NCBI GenBank assembly: GCA_019120175.1
Contig: DWVP01000004.1
Location: 208,341 to 272,340 of the forward strand
Source of the DNA: Candidatus Corynebacterium faecigallinarum
Lineage (GTDB): Bacteria; Actinomycetota; Actinomycetes; Mycobacteriales; Mycobacteriaceae
Length of the DNA stretch: 64,000 bases
Direction of reading: 5' to 3'
The notes beneath the pieces are model-generated. The model did no database searches. It was not told the DNA's origin and saw nothing but the letters and a program-made list of their open reading frames with translations. Position 1 is the first letter of the stretch; the number at the start of each line of letters is the position of its first letter. Position numbers and translations under genes: made by a program. This document shows, one piece after another, positions 47,835-55,823 of this stretch.

Positions 47835-47881
47835 ATCCTTGGCCAGATCCTAAGCCAGATCTTGGGCTAGATCCCGGCGAC
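47834..47881. repeat. 12-bp tandem repeat at convergent gene ends
   Basis: Four consecutive 12-base units, each starting GATC (47834, 47846, 47858, 47870), of the form GATCYNNGGCNA. The array begins at the stop of the SDR gene and ends inside the last codons of the secreted-protein gene on the other strand. Confidence 0.65.
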
Positions 47882-48265
47882 CTCGTAGAGCACGGTGCGC
47901 AGCACGCCGACGATGGCGAGAGCTGCGGTAACACCGACCGTGGCGGCGAGCGCGCAGCTGATCAGGTCGCCGAATTCGGTGGTGCCGCAGGCGTTGTCGA
48001 GGGAGCCGCTGATCTCGCCGTCGGTCAGGTCCGACATGGAGCCGACGATATCGGAGGAGGAGGCCGGGAGATCCAGGTCGCTGGAGCCGGAGGCGAAGTC
48101 GCTGGACCCGGAGGGCAGGTCGGCGGAAGACCCGTCAATCGACTGGGTGATCTCCGAGGAGGAGATGTCGGAGGACTGTGCGACGGCGGGGGTCACGGCG
48201 GCACCGGCGAAGACGGTGGAGACGGCGACAGCGAGGGCGACGCTGCTGCGGCGGAGACGCTTCAT
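47867..48265 (-). CDS. Small secreted Ser/Asp-rich protein
   Basis: A 132-residue exported protein: signal peptide (MKRLRRSSVALAVAVSTVFA, cleaved near AVAQ at about 30), then a low-complexity region of SSDxxSS and SGSSD type repeats (about 32-90), one Cys pair (C93, C103) and a C-terminal hydrophobic segment (about 105-125) that could anchor it. The role is unknown; such corynebacterial secreted proteins are usually genus-specific. AAAGG lies upstream of the ATG. Confidence 0.65.
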   Translation of the reverse strand: MKRLRRSSVALAVAVSTVFAGAAVTPAVAQSSDISSSEITQSIDGSSADLPSGSSDFASGSSDLDLPASSSDIVGSMSDLTDGEISGSLDNACGTTEFGDLISCALAATVGVTAALAIVGVLRTVLYEVAGI

Positions 48266-48451
48266 GGAGTTGTTCGACCTTTCGGAAAGATGTAGTAGAA
48301 ACATAAAGGTATCGGACCGGCCGCCTGCGATCCAAGGAATCGGTGAAATCCCGCCGGTCGGTGGGCGATCGTCGGCGGGAAGCGGTCGCTGTAGGCGAAC
48401 ATGGGCCATGATCACTGCAGGTGTCTCAGGAGCACAGGTAGAATGACGGGC

Positions 48452-48913
48452 ATGCCAAGTGTCCTGCCGCTCGTGTACATCCTCACCGAGGTCCTGTTCT
48501 TCATTCTCATCGGAGCCTGGATCGGTTTCGGCTGGACAGTCCTGCTCACCCTCGTGGCCTTCATTGGAGGTATCGCGCTGGCGGGGTGGCAGTTCCGCGA
48601 GCTGGTACGCCGCACCATGAACGACAAGGAGCACCCGGGTCGACTGAGCGCCGACGCCGCACTCACCGCGGTCGGTGCCGTTCTGGTCGCTCTGCCGGGC
48701 CTGCTCAGCGCCCTGTTCGGCATCTTCCTGTTGCTCCCGCCGACCCGCACACTCGTCCGTAAGACGATCGGCGGCAGTCTGCGCCGTCAGGTCACGAAGT
48801 TCGGCGGGGCATCCTTCACCACGGTCTCCGGGGTGAGCATGCCGCAGACCAAGGACGTCCAAGGCTGGGGCGAGGTCATCGACCACCGGTATGACGAGTT
48901 CGACGGCAAGTAA
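48452..48913 (+). CDS. fxsA: FxsA family membrane protein
   Basis: A 153-residue FxsA-type protein with three to four spans: PLVYILTEVLFFILIGAWIG, TVLLTLVAFIGGIALAG and GLLSALFGIFLLLPPTR, the last being the family signature. Its role is unknown; E. coli FxsA relieves phage T7 F-exclusion. TAGAAT stands seven bases before the ATG at 48452 (leaderless), which supports this start over ATG 48443. lnt starts at the next base after its stop. Confidence 0.9.
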   Translation: MPSVLPLVYILTEVLFFILIGAWIGFGWTVLLTLVAFIGGIALAGWQFRELVRRTMNDKEHPGRLSADAALTAVGAVLVALPGLLSALFGIFLLLPPTRTLVRKTIGGSLRRQVTKFGGASFTTVSGVSMPQTKDVQGWGEVIDHRYDEFDGK

Positions 48914-50530
48914 GTGATCCGTTTTCTCCTCCTCACGGCCGCGTCCTTCGCGGCCGGGGTCGGGCTTTTCGCGTCCTACCAGCCCACCGGACTGTGGTGG
49001 GCTGCGCCGCTCGGCTTCGCGGTCTACTTCCTCGCGATTCACCATGCGCTGACCAACGCGGGGTCATCGACCAAGGGCGTGTGGGGCTGGTCGCTGTGGC
49101 TTTCCTGGGTCCAGGCCATGGCCTGCTACCTGTTCCTGCTGCCGTGGGTCGGTGAGGAGGTCGGTGCGATCGCCTGGATCGGCCTGTCCCTCCTCGAATC
49201 CCTCTTCGGCCTACTCTTCGGTGCCGGCCTGGCGCTGCTGGCCCTGTGGTCCCGCCGGCGCAGCAGAGCTGCAAGCAACCCAACCACCCTCGCAGGCAGC
49301 CTTCCCACCGCCATCCTGCTGATCGGGGTACCTGCCTGGTTCGTCGCCACCGAATGGTTGCGCTCCAACTGGCCTTTCGGCGGTTTCGGCTGGTCGCGGG
49401 TCGCATGGGGCCAACTCACCGGCCCGATGGAGAACTGGGTGGCCGTCGCCGGCCCCGCACTGGTCACCTTCATGGTCGTGCTGTCCGGTGTCGCCGTGGC
49501 CCTCCTCGTCGCTCGGAGATGGATCACCACCGCGGGTACCCTCGCCGTCACGCTCGGCGGAGGACTGGTGCTCGGAGCCGTCCCGACGTCCTGGGGTGGG
49601 ACGACCTCGGAGTCCGCATCGGACGACACGGTCTCCATCGCCGCAGTCCAGGGCAACGTCCCGCGTCTCGGCCTGGGGTTCAACGAGCAGCGCCGGGCAG
49701 TGCTCCAGAACCACCTCGACGCCACCCACCGGCTGGCCGAAGAGGTCGACAGCGGCGACCGGGAACGTCCTGACCTGGTCATCTGGCCGGAGAATGCCTC
49801 GGACATCAACCCGCTGACCGACACCGACGCCTATGAGGACATCAGTGAGGCGGCCGCCGCCGTCGGCGTGCCGTTGCTCGTCGGCACAATCACCAGCGAC
49901 GAGGTCGGCGCCCGCAACACATTCATCGTCTGGGATCCGGAGACCGGCCCCGGCGAAGAACACATCAAGAAGTTCCTCCAGCCCTTCGGGGAGTACATGC
50001 CGATGCGTGACTTCCTACGGAACTTCAGCCCGTACGTGGACCAGGCCGGCAACTTCAAACCCGGCGACGGTCCCGGCGTGGTCGAGGCCAACGGCATCAC
50101 CGTCGGAGTGGCCACCTGCTACGAGGTCAGTTTCGACGCCGCCTACCGTGACGCGGTGAACAACGGGGCGACCGTGTTCGCCAGCCCCACCAACAACGCC
50201 ACCTTCGGCTTCACCGACATGACCTACCAGCAGTTGGCCATGAACCGGATGAGGGCGCTGGAGTACGACCGCAGTGTCGTCGTCGCGGCGACCTCCGGGG
50301 TGTCGGCGATCGTGGATCCGAACGGTGATGTTGTCGACCGCACCGAGATCTTCCGGGCGGGTCTACTGCAGGAGGACATCGAGCTGCGGGATACTGAGAC
50401 CATGTCGGCCCGGATCGGCCCGGTGGGTGAGTGGCTGCTCGCCTTGCTGGGAACCGGTATCGTGCTCTTCGCGGGTACGCGAGCACTCGTCGACACCAAG
50501 AACAGTCGGAAGAACAGGAAGAAGAGGTAG
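48914..50530 (+). CDS. lnt: Apolipoprotein N-acyltransferase Lnt
   Basis: A 538-residue enzyme: about six N-terminal spans, then a nitrilase-like periplasmic domain with E293 (WPENAS), K352/K353 ([12 protein letters not shown]) and C402 (ATCYEVSF), and a C-terminal span. It acylates the N-terminal Cys of lipoproteins after LspA. GTG directly follows the fxsA stop without an RBS, so translation is coupled. In Mycobacterium it is fused to Ppm; here the two are separate. Confidence 0.93.
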   Translation: MIRFLLLTAASFAAGVGLFASYQPTGLWWAAPLGFAVYFLAIHHALTNAGSSTKGVWGWSLWLSWVQAMACYLFLLPWVGEEVGAIAWIGLSLLESLFGLLFGAGLALLALWSRRRSRAASNPTTLAGSLPTAILLIGVPAWFVATEWLRSNWPFGGFGWSRVAWGQLTGPMENWVAVAGPALVTFMVVLSGVAVALLVARRWITTAGTLAVTLGGGLVLGAVPTSWGGTTSESASDDTVSIAAVQGNVPRLGLGFNEQRRAVLQNHLDATHRLAEEVDSGDRERPDLVIWPENASDINPLTDTDAYEDISEAAAAVGVPLLVGTITSDEVGARNTFIVWDPETGPGEEHIKKFLQPFGEYMPMRDFLRNFSPYVDQAGNFKPGDGPGVVEANGITVGVATCYEVSFDAAYRDAVNNGATVFASPTNNATFGFTDMTYQQLAMNRMRALEYDRSVVVAATSGVSAIVDPNGDVVDRTEIFRAGLLQEDIELRDTETMSARIGPVGEWLLALLGTGIVLFAGTRALVDTKNSRKNRKKR

Positions 50531-50538
50531 GCAACAGC

Positions 50539-51363
50539 GTGGCAGCAGCATCACCATTGTCCCGTCCCAGCGACCGGACCCTGGTCATCATCCCGACCTA
50601 CGACGAGGTGGAGAACCTTCCGCTGATTGTGGGACGCGTCCGTGCGGCTGAACCGGAGCGCGTCGATGTCCTCATCGTCGACGACAACAGTCCGGACGGT
50701 ACCGGTGAGCTGGCCGACCGCATGGCGGAGCAGGACGAGCACATCCACGTCCTGCACCGTGATGGCAAGGGTGGACTGTGCGGTGCCTACGTCGCCGGAT
50801 TCCGGTGGGGTCTGGCCGCAGAGACGAACTACACCGTGCTGTGTGAGATGGACGCCGACGGCTCCCACGCCCCCGAACAGCTCGCCGACCTGCTCGCCCT
50901 TGTCGACAAGGGGGCTGACCTGGTCATCGGCTCACGCTACGTGCCCGGTGGCAAGGTGGTGAACTGGCCGTGGAACCGGTGGTTCCTGTCGAAGGCCGGC
51001 AATATCTACATCTCCCTGGCCCTCGGTGCCGGGCTGTCGGACATGACCGCCGGCTACCGTGCCTACCGGCGGGAATTGGTCGAGTCTCTGGACCTCGACG
51101 CGCTCTCGGACGCCGGATACATCTTCCAGGTGGACCTGGCGTTCCGCGCGGTCGAGGCCGGGTTCTGGGTCGACGAGGTGCCGATCACCTTCACCGAGCG
51201 TGAGATCGGGGAGTCGAAGCTTGCGGGCAGCTTCGTCAAGGACAGCCTGCTGGCCGTGACCGCCTGGGGTGTGCGCCACCGGGCCGCGCAGTTGTCGAAC
51301 CTGGTGTCCTCGTTCTGGGCGTTGGGTTCGGCCTCGGTGCGCCAGAAGCTGCATAGCAGGTAG
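50539..51363 (+). CDS. ppm: Polyprenol monophosphomannose synthase Ppm
   Basis: A 274-residue GT2 glycosyltransferase that makes polyprenyl-phosphomannose for lipoarabinomannan and glycoprotein synthesis. Motifs: [41 protein letters not shown] (DxD) and [12 protein letters not shown] start with AGAGG upstream. It follows lnt by eight bases, as ppm1 follows ppm2 in C. glutamicum. Confidence 0.95.
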   Translation: MAAASPLSRPSDRTLVIIPTYDEVENLPLIVGRVRAAEPERVDVLIVDDNSPDGTGELADRMAEQDEHIHVLHRDGKGGLCGAYVAGFRWGLAAETNYTVLCEMDADGSHAPEQLADLLALVDKGADLVIGSRYVPGGKVVNWPWNRWFLSKAGNIYISLALGAGLSDMTAGYRAYRRELVESLDLDALSDAGYIFQVDLAFRAVEAGFWVDEVPITFTEREIGESKLAGSFVKDSLLAVTAWGVRHRAAQLSNLVSSFWALGSASVRQKLHSR

Positions 51364-51388
51364 TACCCACAGGCAGGTAGACAGCATG

Positions 51389-51419
51389 ACGGCCGGTCCC
51401 GCGGGGGGGGACCGGCCGT
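51389..51419. terminator. Bidirectional terminator between ppm and rbpA
   Basis: A perfect 12-bp stem, ACGGCCGGTCCC (51389-51400) and GGGACCGGCCGT (51408-51419), with a G-rich loop. It lies between the convergent ends of ppm and rbpA. No T-run is visible on either side. Confidence 0.75.
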
Positions 51420-51446
51420 GATGTGTAGCAGCGTCAGTGGCGTCGC

Positions 51447-51827
51447 TCAGGAACCGGCGTTGGCCTGCTCCTGCTCCTTCATCAGCTTCATGGCGTTGCG
51501 GCGACGCTTACGCAGCAGCTCCACGCGCTCCTCGAGCAGCACATCAAGCTCTTCGATGGAGCGACGTTCGCGCAGCATGTCCCAGTGGGTACGCGGGGGC
51601 TTGACCGGCTTGGCCTCCTGGCCGACACCCTCGATCAGTTGGCCGAGCTGGCCGTTCTTGCACATCCACTCGTTGGGGATCTCGGCGTCGTCAGCGAAGG
51701 CGACCTCGAAGATCTCACCGGAGTCGGTCTGGTACTTCGTCATCTGGCGGGGAGCCAGGTCGTGGTCACGGTCGGTCTCGTAGGAGACGGCCCCCATACG
51801 ACTGCCACGCAGGACACGATCTGCCAT
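51447..51827 (-). CDS. rbpA: RNA polymerase-binding protein RbpA
   Basis: A 126-residue actinobacterial transcription factor that binds RNA polymerase and the principal sigma factor and helps open promoters. Domains in order: N-terminal tail (MADRVLRGSRMGAVSYETDR), core beta domain (FEVAFADDAEIPNEWMCKNG), basic linker and sigma-interaction helix (RTHWDMLRERRSIEELDVLL). AAGGGTG precedes the ATG. A SigH-type promoter lies upstream. Confidence 0.96.
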   Translation of the reverse strand: MADRVLRGSRMGAVSYETDRDHDLAPRQMTKYQTDSGEIFEVAFADDAEIPNEWMCKNGQLGQLIEGVGQEAKPVKPPRTHWDMLRERRSIEELDVLLEERVELLRKRRRNAMKLMKEQEQANAGS

Positions 51828-51893
51828 CGGTGAATCACCCTTCGTCACTGTGTACTCGGCGTCACGGTTCTGCGACGCCTGTCATGACTCCTC

Positions 51894-51920
51894 AACGGAT
51901 CAGGCGCCGCAATAATTCCC
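51894..51920 (-). promoter_or_regulatory. SigH-type promoter of rbpA
   Basis: On the minus strand GGGAAT (51915-51920) and GTT (51894-51896) are separated by 18 bases, fitting the GGAAT-N18-GTT pattern of ECF sigma SigH/SigR. In Streptomyces, rbpA is a SigR target. The start of transcription would be about 60 bases before the ATG. Confidence 0.65.
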
Positions 51921-52006
51921 GGACTGCTTAACCACACCAGTCTATCCCACGCCCCGGCTCAGCGGCGACACGCTCGCGCAGGCCACTATCGTGCGATGAT
52001 GGGGGA

Positions 52007-52405
52007 ATGGACCAGCCGACTTCCGACCGAACCACCCCAACACCGGTGCGCTGTGCCTGGTGCGGCCGGGAGATCGTGCAGCACGGACCGGGCCGTCGGC
52101 GCCGCTACTGTCGGCAGTCGTGCCGCCAGCGCGCCTATGAGCAGCGTCAGGCGCTGGCCGGTACCAGCGTGCCGACGGATGCCCTGATCCTCTCCTCGAC
52201 GGCGGCCGAGGAGCTCACCGACCGGCTTTTCGAGATCAGGTGTGGTGCCGAGGACATTGCCGCGGCCGTGGCCGAGGGGGAGGACGCCGACAGTGTCACC
52301 GCGTTGTGCGGGGAACTGGTCGCGCTGGCCCGTCGTGCCGAGACGATCCGCTCCCGGGACAGGGAGGAGGGCGGAGTCATGGACGCGGACGGGCACAAGC
52401 GATAA
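52007..52405 (+). CDS. Hypothetical protein with zinc-ribbon-like N terminus
   Basis: A 132-residue protein. The N-terminal part has a Cys motif CAWCGREIVQHGPGRRRRYC followed by CRQRAYEQRQ, plausible as a small zinc ribbon with an Arg-rich helix, so nucleic-acid binding is likely. The rest (about 55-120) is helical and acidic. The family is conserved in actinobacteria but uncharacterised. It is divergent from rbpA. Confidence 0.65.
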   Translation: MDQPTSDRTTPTPVRCAWCGREIVQHGPGRRRRYCRQSCRQRAYEQRQALAGTSVPTDALILSSTAAEELTDRLFEIRCGAEDIAAAVAEGEDADSVTALCGELVALARRAETIRSRDREEGGVMDADGHKR

Positions 52406-52468
52406 GGCCGATTTATAGGGTTCGACGAATAGGGTTTCCGCCACCCCCACCGACTAGACTGGACAGTC

Positions 52469-53155
52469 ATGAAGAAGGGAATCTTGACACTCGTCATCGT
52501 GGGGGTAATCGCCATAGCCATCGCGGTGGTGGTGCCTCCGGTGTACCGACTCCTGACCGACGAGGGACTGCAGACCGCGTCGATCGACGAAGGGACGGGG
52601 GAAGCCGCCACCGTCGGCCTTGACGGCCACTGGGACGTGGTCCGTGGCCAGGGCGCCAACATCTCCCAGGCCGGCTACACTTTCGACGAGGTTCTCCCGG
52701 GGCAGGAGAAGTCCACGTCCGGACGCACCGAGGACGTCACCGGCTCCCTGGTGGTCGCAGACGGTGTCCTGGAGGAAGGGAAGGTGACCGTCGACGTCGC
52801 CAGCATCACCTCCGATATCGAGAAGCGCGACATCCATGTCCGCGACAACATCCTGCACGCCGACAAGTACCCGGAGGCCACGTTCAGCATCACCGAACCT
52901 GTGGACCTGTCGTCACTGCCGGACGACGGCACAGTCGACACGGTGACCGCGACCGGTGAGCTCACCATGCACGGCACCACCAAGGAGGTGAAGGCCGAGC
53001 TGCGCGTCCTGCGCACCGGCGACAACGTGATCGTCGAGGGGCAGGTCCCGGTGGAGCGGGAGGCCTACGGGATCGTGTCGCCGGAGTTCGTGGCATCGCA
53101 GATCGCCGAAGAAGGTACCGTTGACCTATTGCTGGTGTTCGGTCAGCAGGACTAG
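52469..53155 (+). CDS. Membrane-anchored YceI family protein
   Basis: A 228-residue protein with an N-terminal membrane anchor (about 5-24), a linker and a YceI lipocalin-like domain from about 50 (HWDVVRGQGANISQAGYTFD, SIEKRDIHVRDNILHA-like SDIEKRDIHVRDNILHADKY, LTMHGTTKEV). YceI proteins bind isoprenoid lipids in a periplasmic or envelope space. TAGACT ends eight bases before the ATG (leaderless). Confidence 0.9.
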   Translation: MKKGILTLVIVGVIAIAIAVVVPPVYRLLTDEGLQTASIDEGTGEAATVGLDGHWDVVRGQGANISQAGYTFDEVLPGQEKSTSGRTEDVTGSLVVADGVLEEGKVTVDVASITSDIEKRDIHVRDNILHADKYPEATFSITEPVDLSSLPDDGTVDTVTATGELTMHGTTKEVKAELRVLRTGDNVIVEGQVPVEREAYGIVSPEFVASQIAEEGTVDLLLVFGQQD

Positions 53156-53219
53156 TCAGAGCGGTCCGCGCGAGTGATTCTCGTGTGGACGTCTGGAACC
53201 CAAGAGAAGGGGAGTACCG

Positions 53220-53405
53220 GTGAGTAACGAGGTTATGGTCATCACCCGGTGGTTGCGACTGGCGACACTGATCATCGCCACACTCATCCTGGTCGGACTC
53301 GGTGGCACCGTGGCGTACATCTGCGCGGGTGTCTGCGTCCTCTTCCTGGGGGTGACGGTCTACCAGTTGCTCAAGCTCTACCGCGACGAGCGTTACAGGA
53401 GCTGA
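53220..53405 (+). CDS. Small membrane protein upstream of mgtE
   Basis: A 61-residue protein with two hydrophobic segments (about 15-31 and 33-50) and a basic tail (KLYRDERYRS). GTG start has AAGGGGAG upstream. It ends four bases before mgtE and may be co-transcribed with it. No function is recognised. Confidence 0.65.
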   Translation: MSNEVMVITRWLRLATLIIATLILVGLGGTVAYICAGVCVLFLGVTVYQLLKLYRDERYRS

Positions 53406-53409
53406 AACG

Positions 53410-54756
53410 ATGACCAAGCCCCAGCCGCAGGATTTCGCCGACCAGATCGACGACCGGGACATCCCCGCGATCCAGGAGAGCCTCCAGGCGATGACCACCG
53501 TGGACATCGCCGACGAGATGACCCGCAGTGACACCTCCGAGCAGGCGTTCCTCTTCCGCCTGCTCGACAAGGACCGGGCACTGCAGGTGTTCGAGTACAT
53601 GGATGTCGCCCACCAGAGGGAGCTCATCGACGAGCTGCGGGAGGGGCATTACGCCGAGTTGCTGCTGAGTCTGCCGGACGACGACCGTGCCCGGCTTCTC
53701 GGGGAGATGCCGGCCAATGTCGCGGCGAAGATGATGGCCGGTCTGCCTGAGGATCGCCGGGCGATCACCGCTAAACTGCTCGGCTACCCCGAGGAATCCG
53801 CTGGCCGCGTGATGACCCCGGTGCCGACGACCATCGCGGTGAGCAACACCCGTCAGCAGGCGCTGGCGAAGCTGCGGGGCCGTGAACTGCGTAACCGGGA
53901 CATCGCCGTGCTCGCCGTGGTGGACGAGACCCGTCACCTGGTCGGCGTGGTGAACCTGGCCACGTTGGTCAGTGCCGCTGATGACGTCCTGGTCGCCGAC
54001 CTGATGAACGAGGAGACCCATGCGGTCAGTGCGACAGTGGACCAGGAGGTCGCCGCCCGACTGATGCAGGAGGCTGACCTCCTGGCGCTGCCGGTGCTTG
54101 ATGAGGAGGACCGCTTCCTCGGCATGCTCACTGTCGATGACGCCATGGAGATCCTCGAGTCCGAGGTCACCGAGGATGCCTACCGTGCCGGTGGTTCCGA
54201 ACCACTGGAGCAGCCGTATCTTTCGGCGACGGTGTTCCACCTGGCCCGCAAGCGCGGGGTGTGGCTGCTGGTGCTGATTCTCACTGCCGTGCTGACCGTG
54301 AACGTGATGTCCTTCTTCGAGGACACGTTGGCTGCGGTGGTTGTGTTGGCGACATTCGTCCCGATGATCACCGGTACCGGCGGTAACGCCGGTTCACAGG
54401 CGGCGTCGTCGGTGGTGCGTGCCCTGGCGGTTGATGAGGTGAAACCCCGCGACATCTGGCGGGTCATCTGGCGTGAAGTGCGGGTCGGCCTGTTGCTGGG
54501 CCTGTTCCTCGGCGTGTTGATCTTCCCGTTCATCTCGTTGATCTACGAGTGGCGCATCGGCGCGGTGATGTCGCTGACGATCATCTTCATCTCTATGTGG
54601 GCCTGCATCGTCGGTGGTGTGCTGCCGTTGATCGCCCGCAAGATCGGTGTGGACCCGGCCGTGTTCTCCACTCCCGTTGTTTCCACGCTGGTGGACGCCA
54701 CGGGTCTGATCATCTACTTCACGATCGCACAGATCATCCTGTCCAGCATGTTGTAG
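53410..54756 (+). CDS. mgtE: Magnesium transporter MgtE
   Basis: A 448-residue Mg2+ channel: cytosolic N domain (about 20-125, MgtE_N superhelix), paired CBS domains (about 130-255, ending GMLTVDDAMEIL), a connecting plug helix, then five spans with the pore motif PMITGTGGNAGSQAAS. Mg2+ binding to the N and CBS domains closes the channel. No riboswitch is visible upstream. Confidence 0.93.
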   Translation: MTKPQPQDFADQIDDRDIPAIQESLQAMTTVDIADEMTRSDTSEQAFLFRLLDKDRALQVFEYMDVAHQRELIDELREGHYAELLLSLPDDDRARLLGEMPANVAAKMMAGLPEDRRAITAKLLGYPEESAGRVMTPVPTTIAVSNTRQQALAKLRGRELRNRDIAVLAVVDETRHLVGVVNLATLVSAADDVLVADLMNEETHAVSATVDQEVAARLMQEADLLALPVLDEEDRFLGMLTVDDAMEILESEVTEDAYRAGGSEPLEQPYLSATVFHLARKRGVWLLVLILTAVLTVNVMSFFEDTLAAVVVLATFVPMITGTGGNAGSQAASSVVRALAVDEVKPRDIWRVIWREVRVGLLLGLFLGVLIFPFISLIYEWRIGAVMSLTIIFISMWACIVGGVLPLIARKIGVDPAVFSTPVVSTLVDATGLIIYFTIAQIILSSML

Positions 54757-54813
54757 CTTCCTCGGTATAGCGTTCAGATCGTCGTATAGCACGGTATAGC
54801 AGTGCTGCAGATA

Positions 54814-55757
54814 TCAGAGCGCACGCCCGAAGCGTTGTGCTGTTCGTGCCACAGTCTCCCGGAACTCCGGCGGGTCAAGGACGGTGAAGTCCAGATCGCT
54901 GAGCACGAGCACGGTGAGCAGCCATTCATGGGAGTCGACCAGTGCGGTGTAGCGCGTCCGCGTGCCATCGGACGTAGGCTCCAGTGCGCCGTCGATGCGG
55001 TGCAGTGAGGACGCTGCGGTGGCGGGGTCGGCGTCCAGTTCCAGGACCACCAGTCGGGTGTCCGGGTTGGACGCCACGCTGTCTTCGTCGCCAGCGAAGC
55101 TTGCTTGGATCGCTTCAACCAAGTCACCGGTGGGCAGGGGAGCAGGCACGAACCTGTTCTCGGTGACGACCATGTCCGAGATCCGGTCCATTCGGAACGT
55201 CCGCCAGTCGCGTCGGTCCCGATCCCATCCGTGGACGTACCAGCGGTGGTTGATGCTGACCAGACGGGCCGGTTCGACCGAACGGCGCAACGTACCGCCG
55301 GCACCATGGTGGATGAAGTTGATTTCCCGGTGCCCGGAAATTGCCTGGTACACCAGGGGGAACGTTGCGCTGTCGACTGCCTGCGCTCTCCGGCGGAGAG
55401 AGGCTGCAACAGCTTGCGTTCGGCGCGGGCGGCGGCGCCGTCGGGAAAGTCGATACCAACGGCTCCCTGGGCAGCGGCGTGAAGACTGACTATCGCAGCG
55501 ACGGCTTCATCTCCCTGGAGTGGCATGGAGAGACCAAGGGGCTCGCCTTCCAGGCGGTAGTGTCCGCCGGGGCCGCGCGTGCTGGTAATGCGGTAGCCGA
55601 GGTCTTTCAGCGCGGTGAGATCCCGGCGCAGCGTTCGGCCAGGCACGCCGGTGGCCCGTTCCAGGTCGTCGGCGCTCCAGCGGGCACCGTCCTGCAGCAG
55701 CGCCATGAGCCGGAGCAGTCGGGCACCAGAGGGCACGGACGACGCAGACTCAGTCAT
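54814..55757 (-). pseudogene. WYL/HTH regulator interrupted by a one-base frameshift
   Basis: The first part (55757 to about 55360) encodes a winged-helix, RLLRLMALLQDGARWSADDL and GVPGRTLRRDLTALKDLGYR, typical of YafY-type regulators. The second part (about 55355 to 54814), in another frame, encodes the WYL domain (AISGHREINFIHHGAGG, VSINHRWYVHGWDRDRRDWR) and a C-terminal domain. A run of five C on the coding strand (55356-55360) would restore the frame with six C: ...QRSPLVYQAISG. So this is either a recent frameshift or an assembly error. It is divergent from the UvrA2-type gene. Confidence 0.75.
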
Positions 55758-55823
55758 GGAGCATCACCCCTCGCAGCCTGTTGTGGACAGTATCCGGCCA
55801 CAGTTGGCCATAGGCTCGACATC

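Noticed and set aside
55356-55360. Programmed frameshifting in the WYL regulator
   Set aside because: No downstream pseudoknot or upstream SD-like stimulator is visible; WYL regulators are not known to use it.
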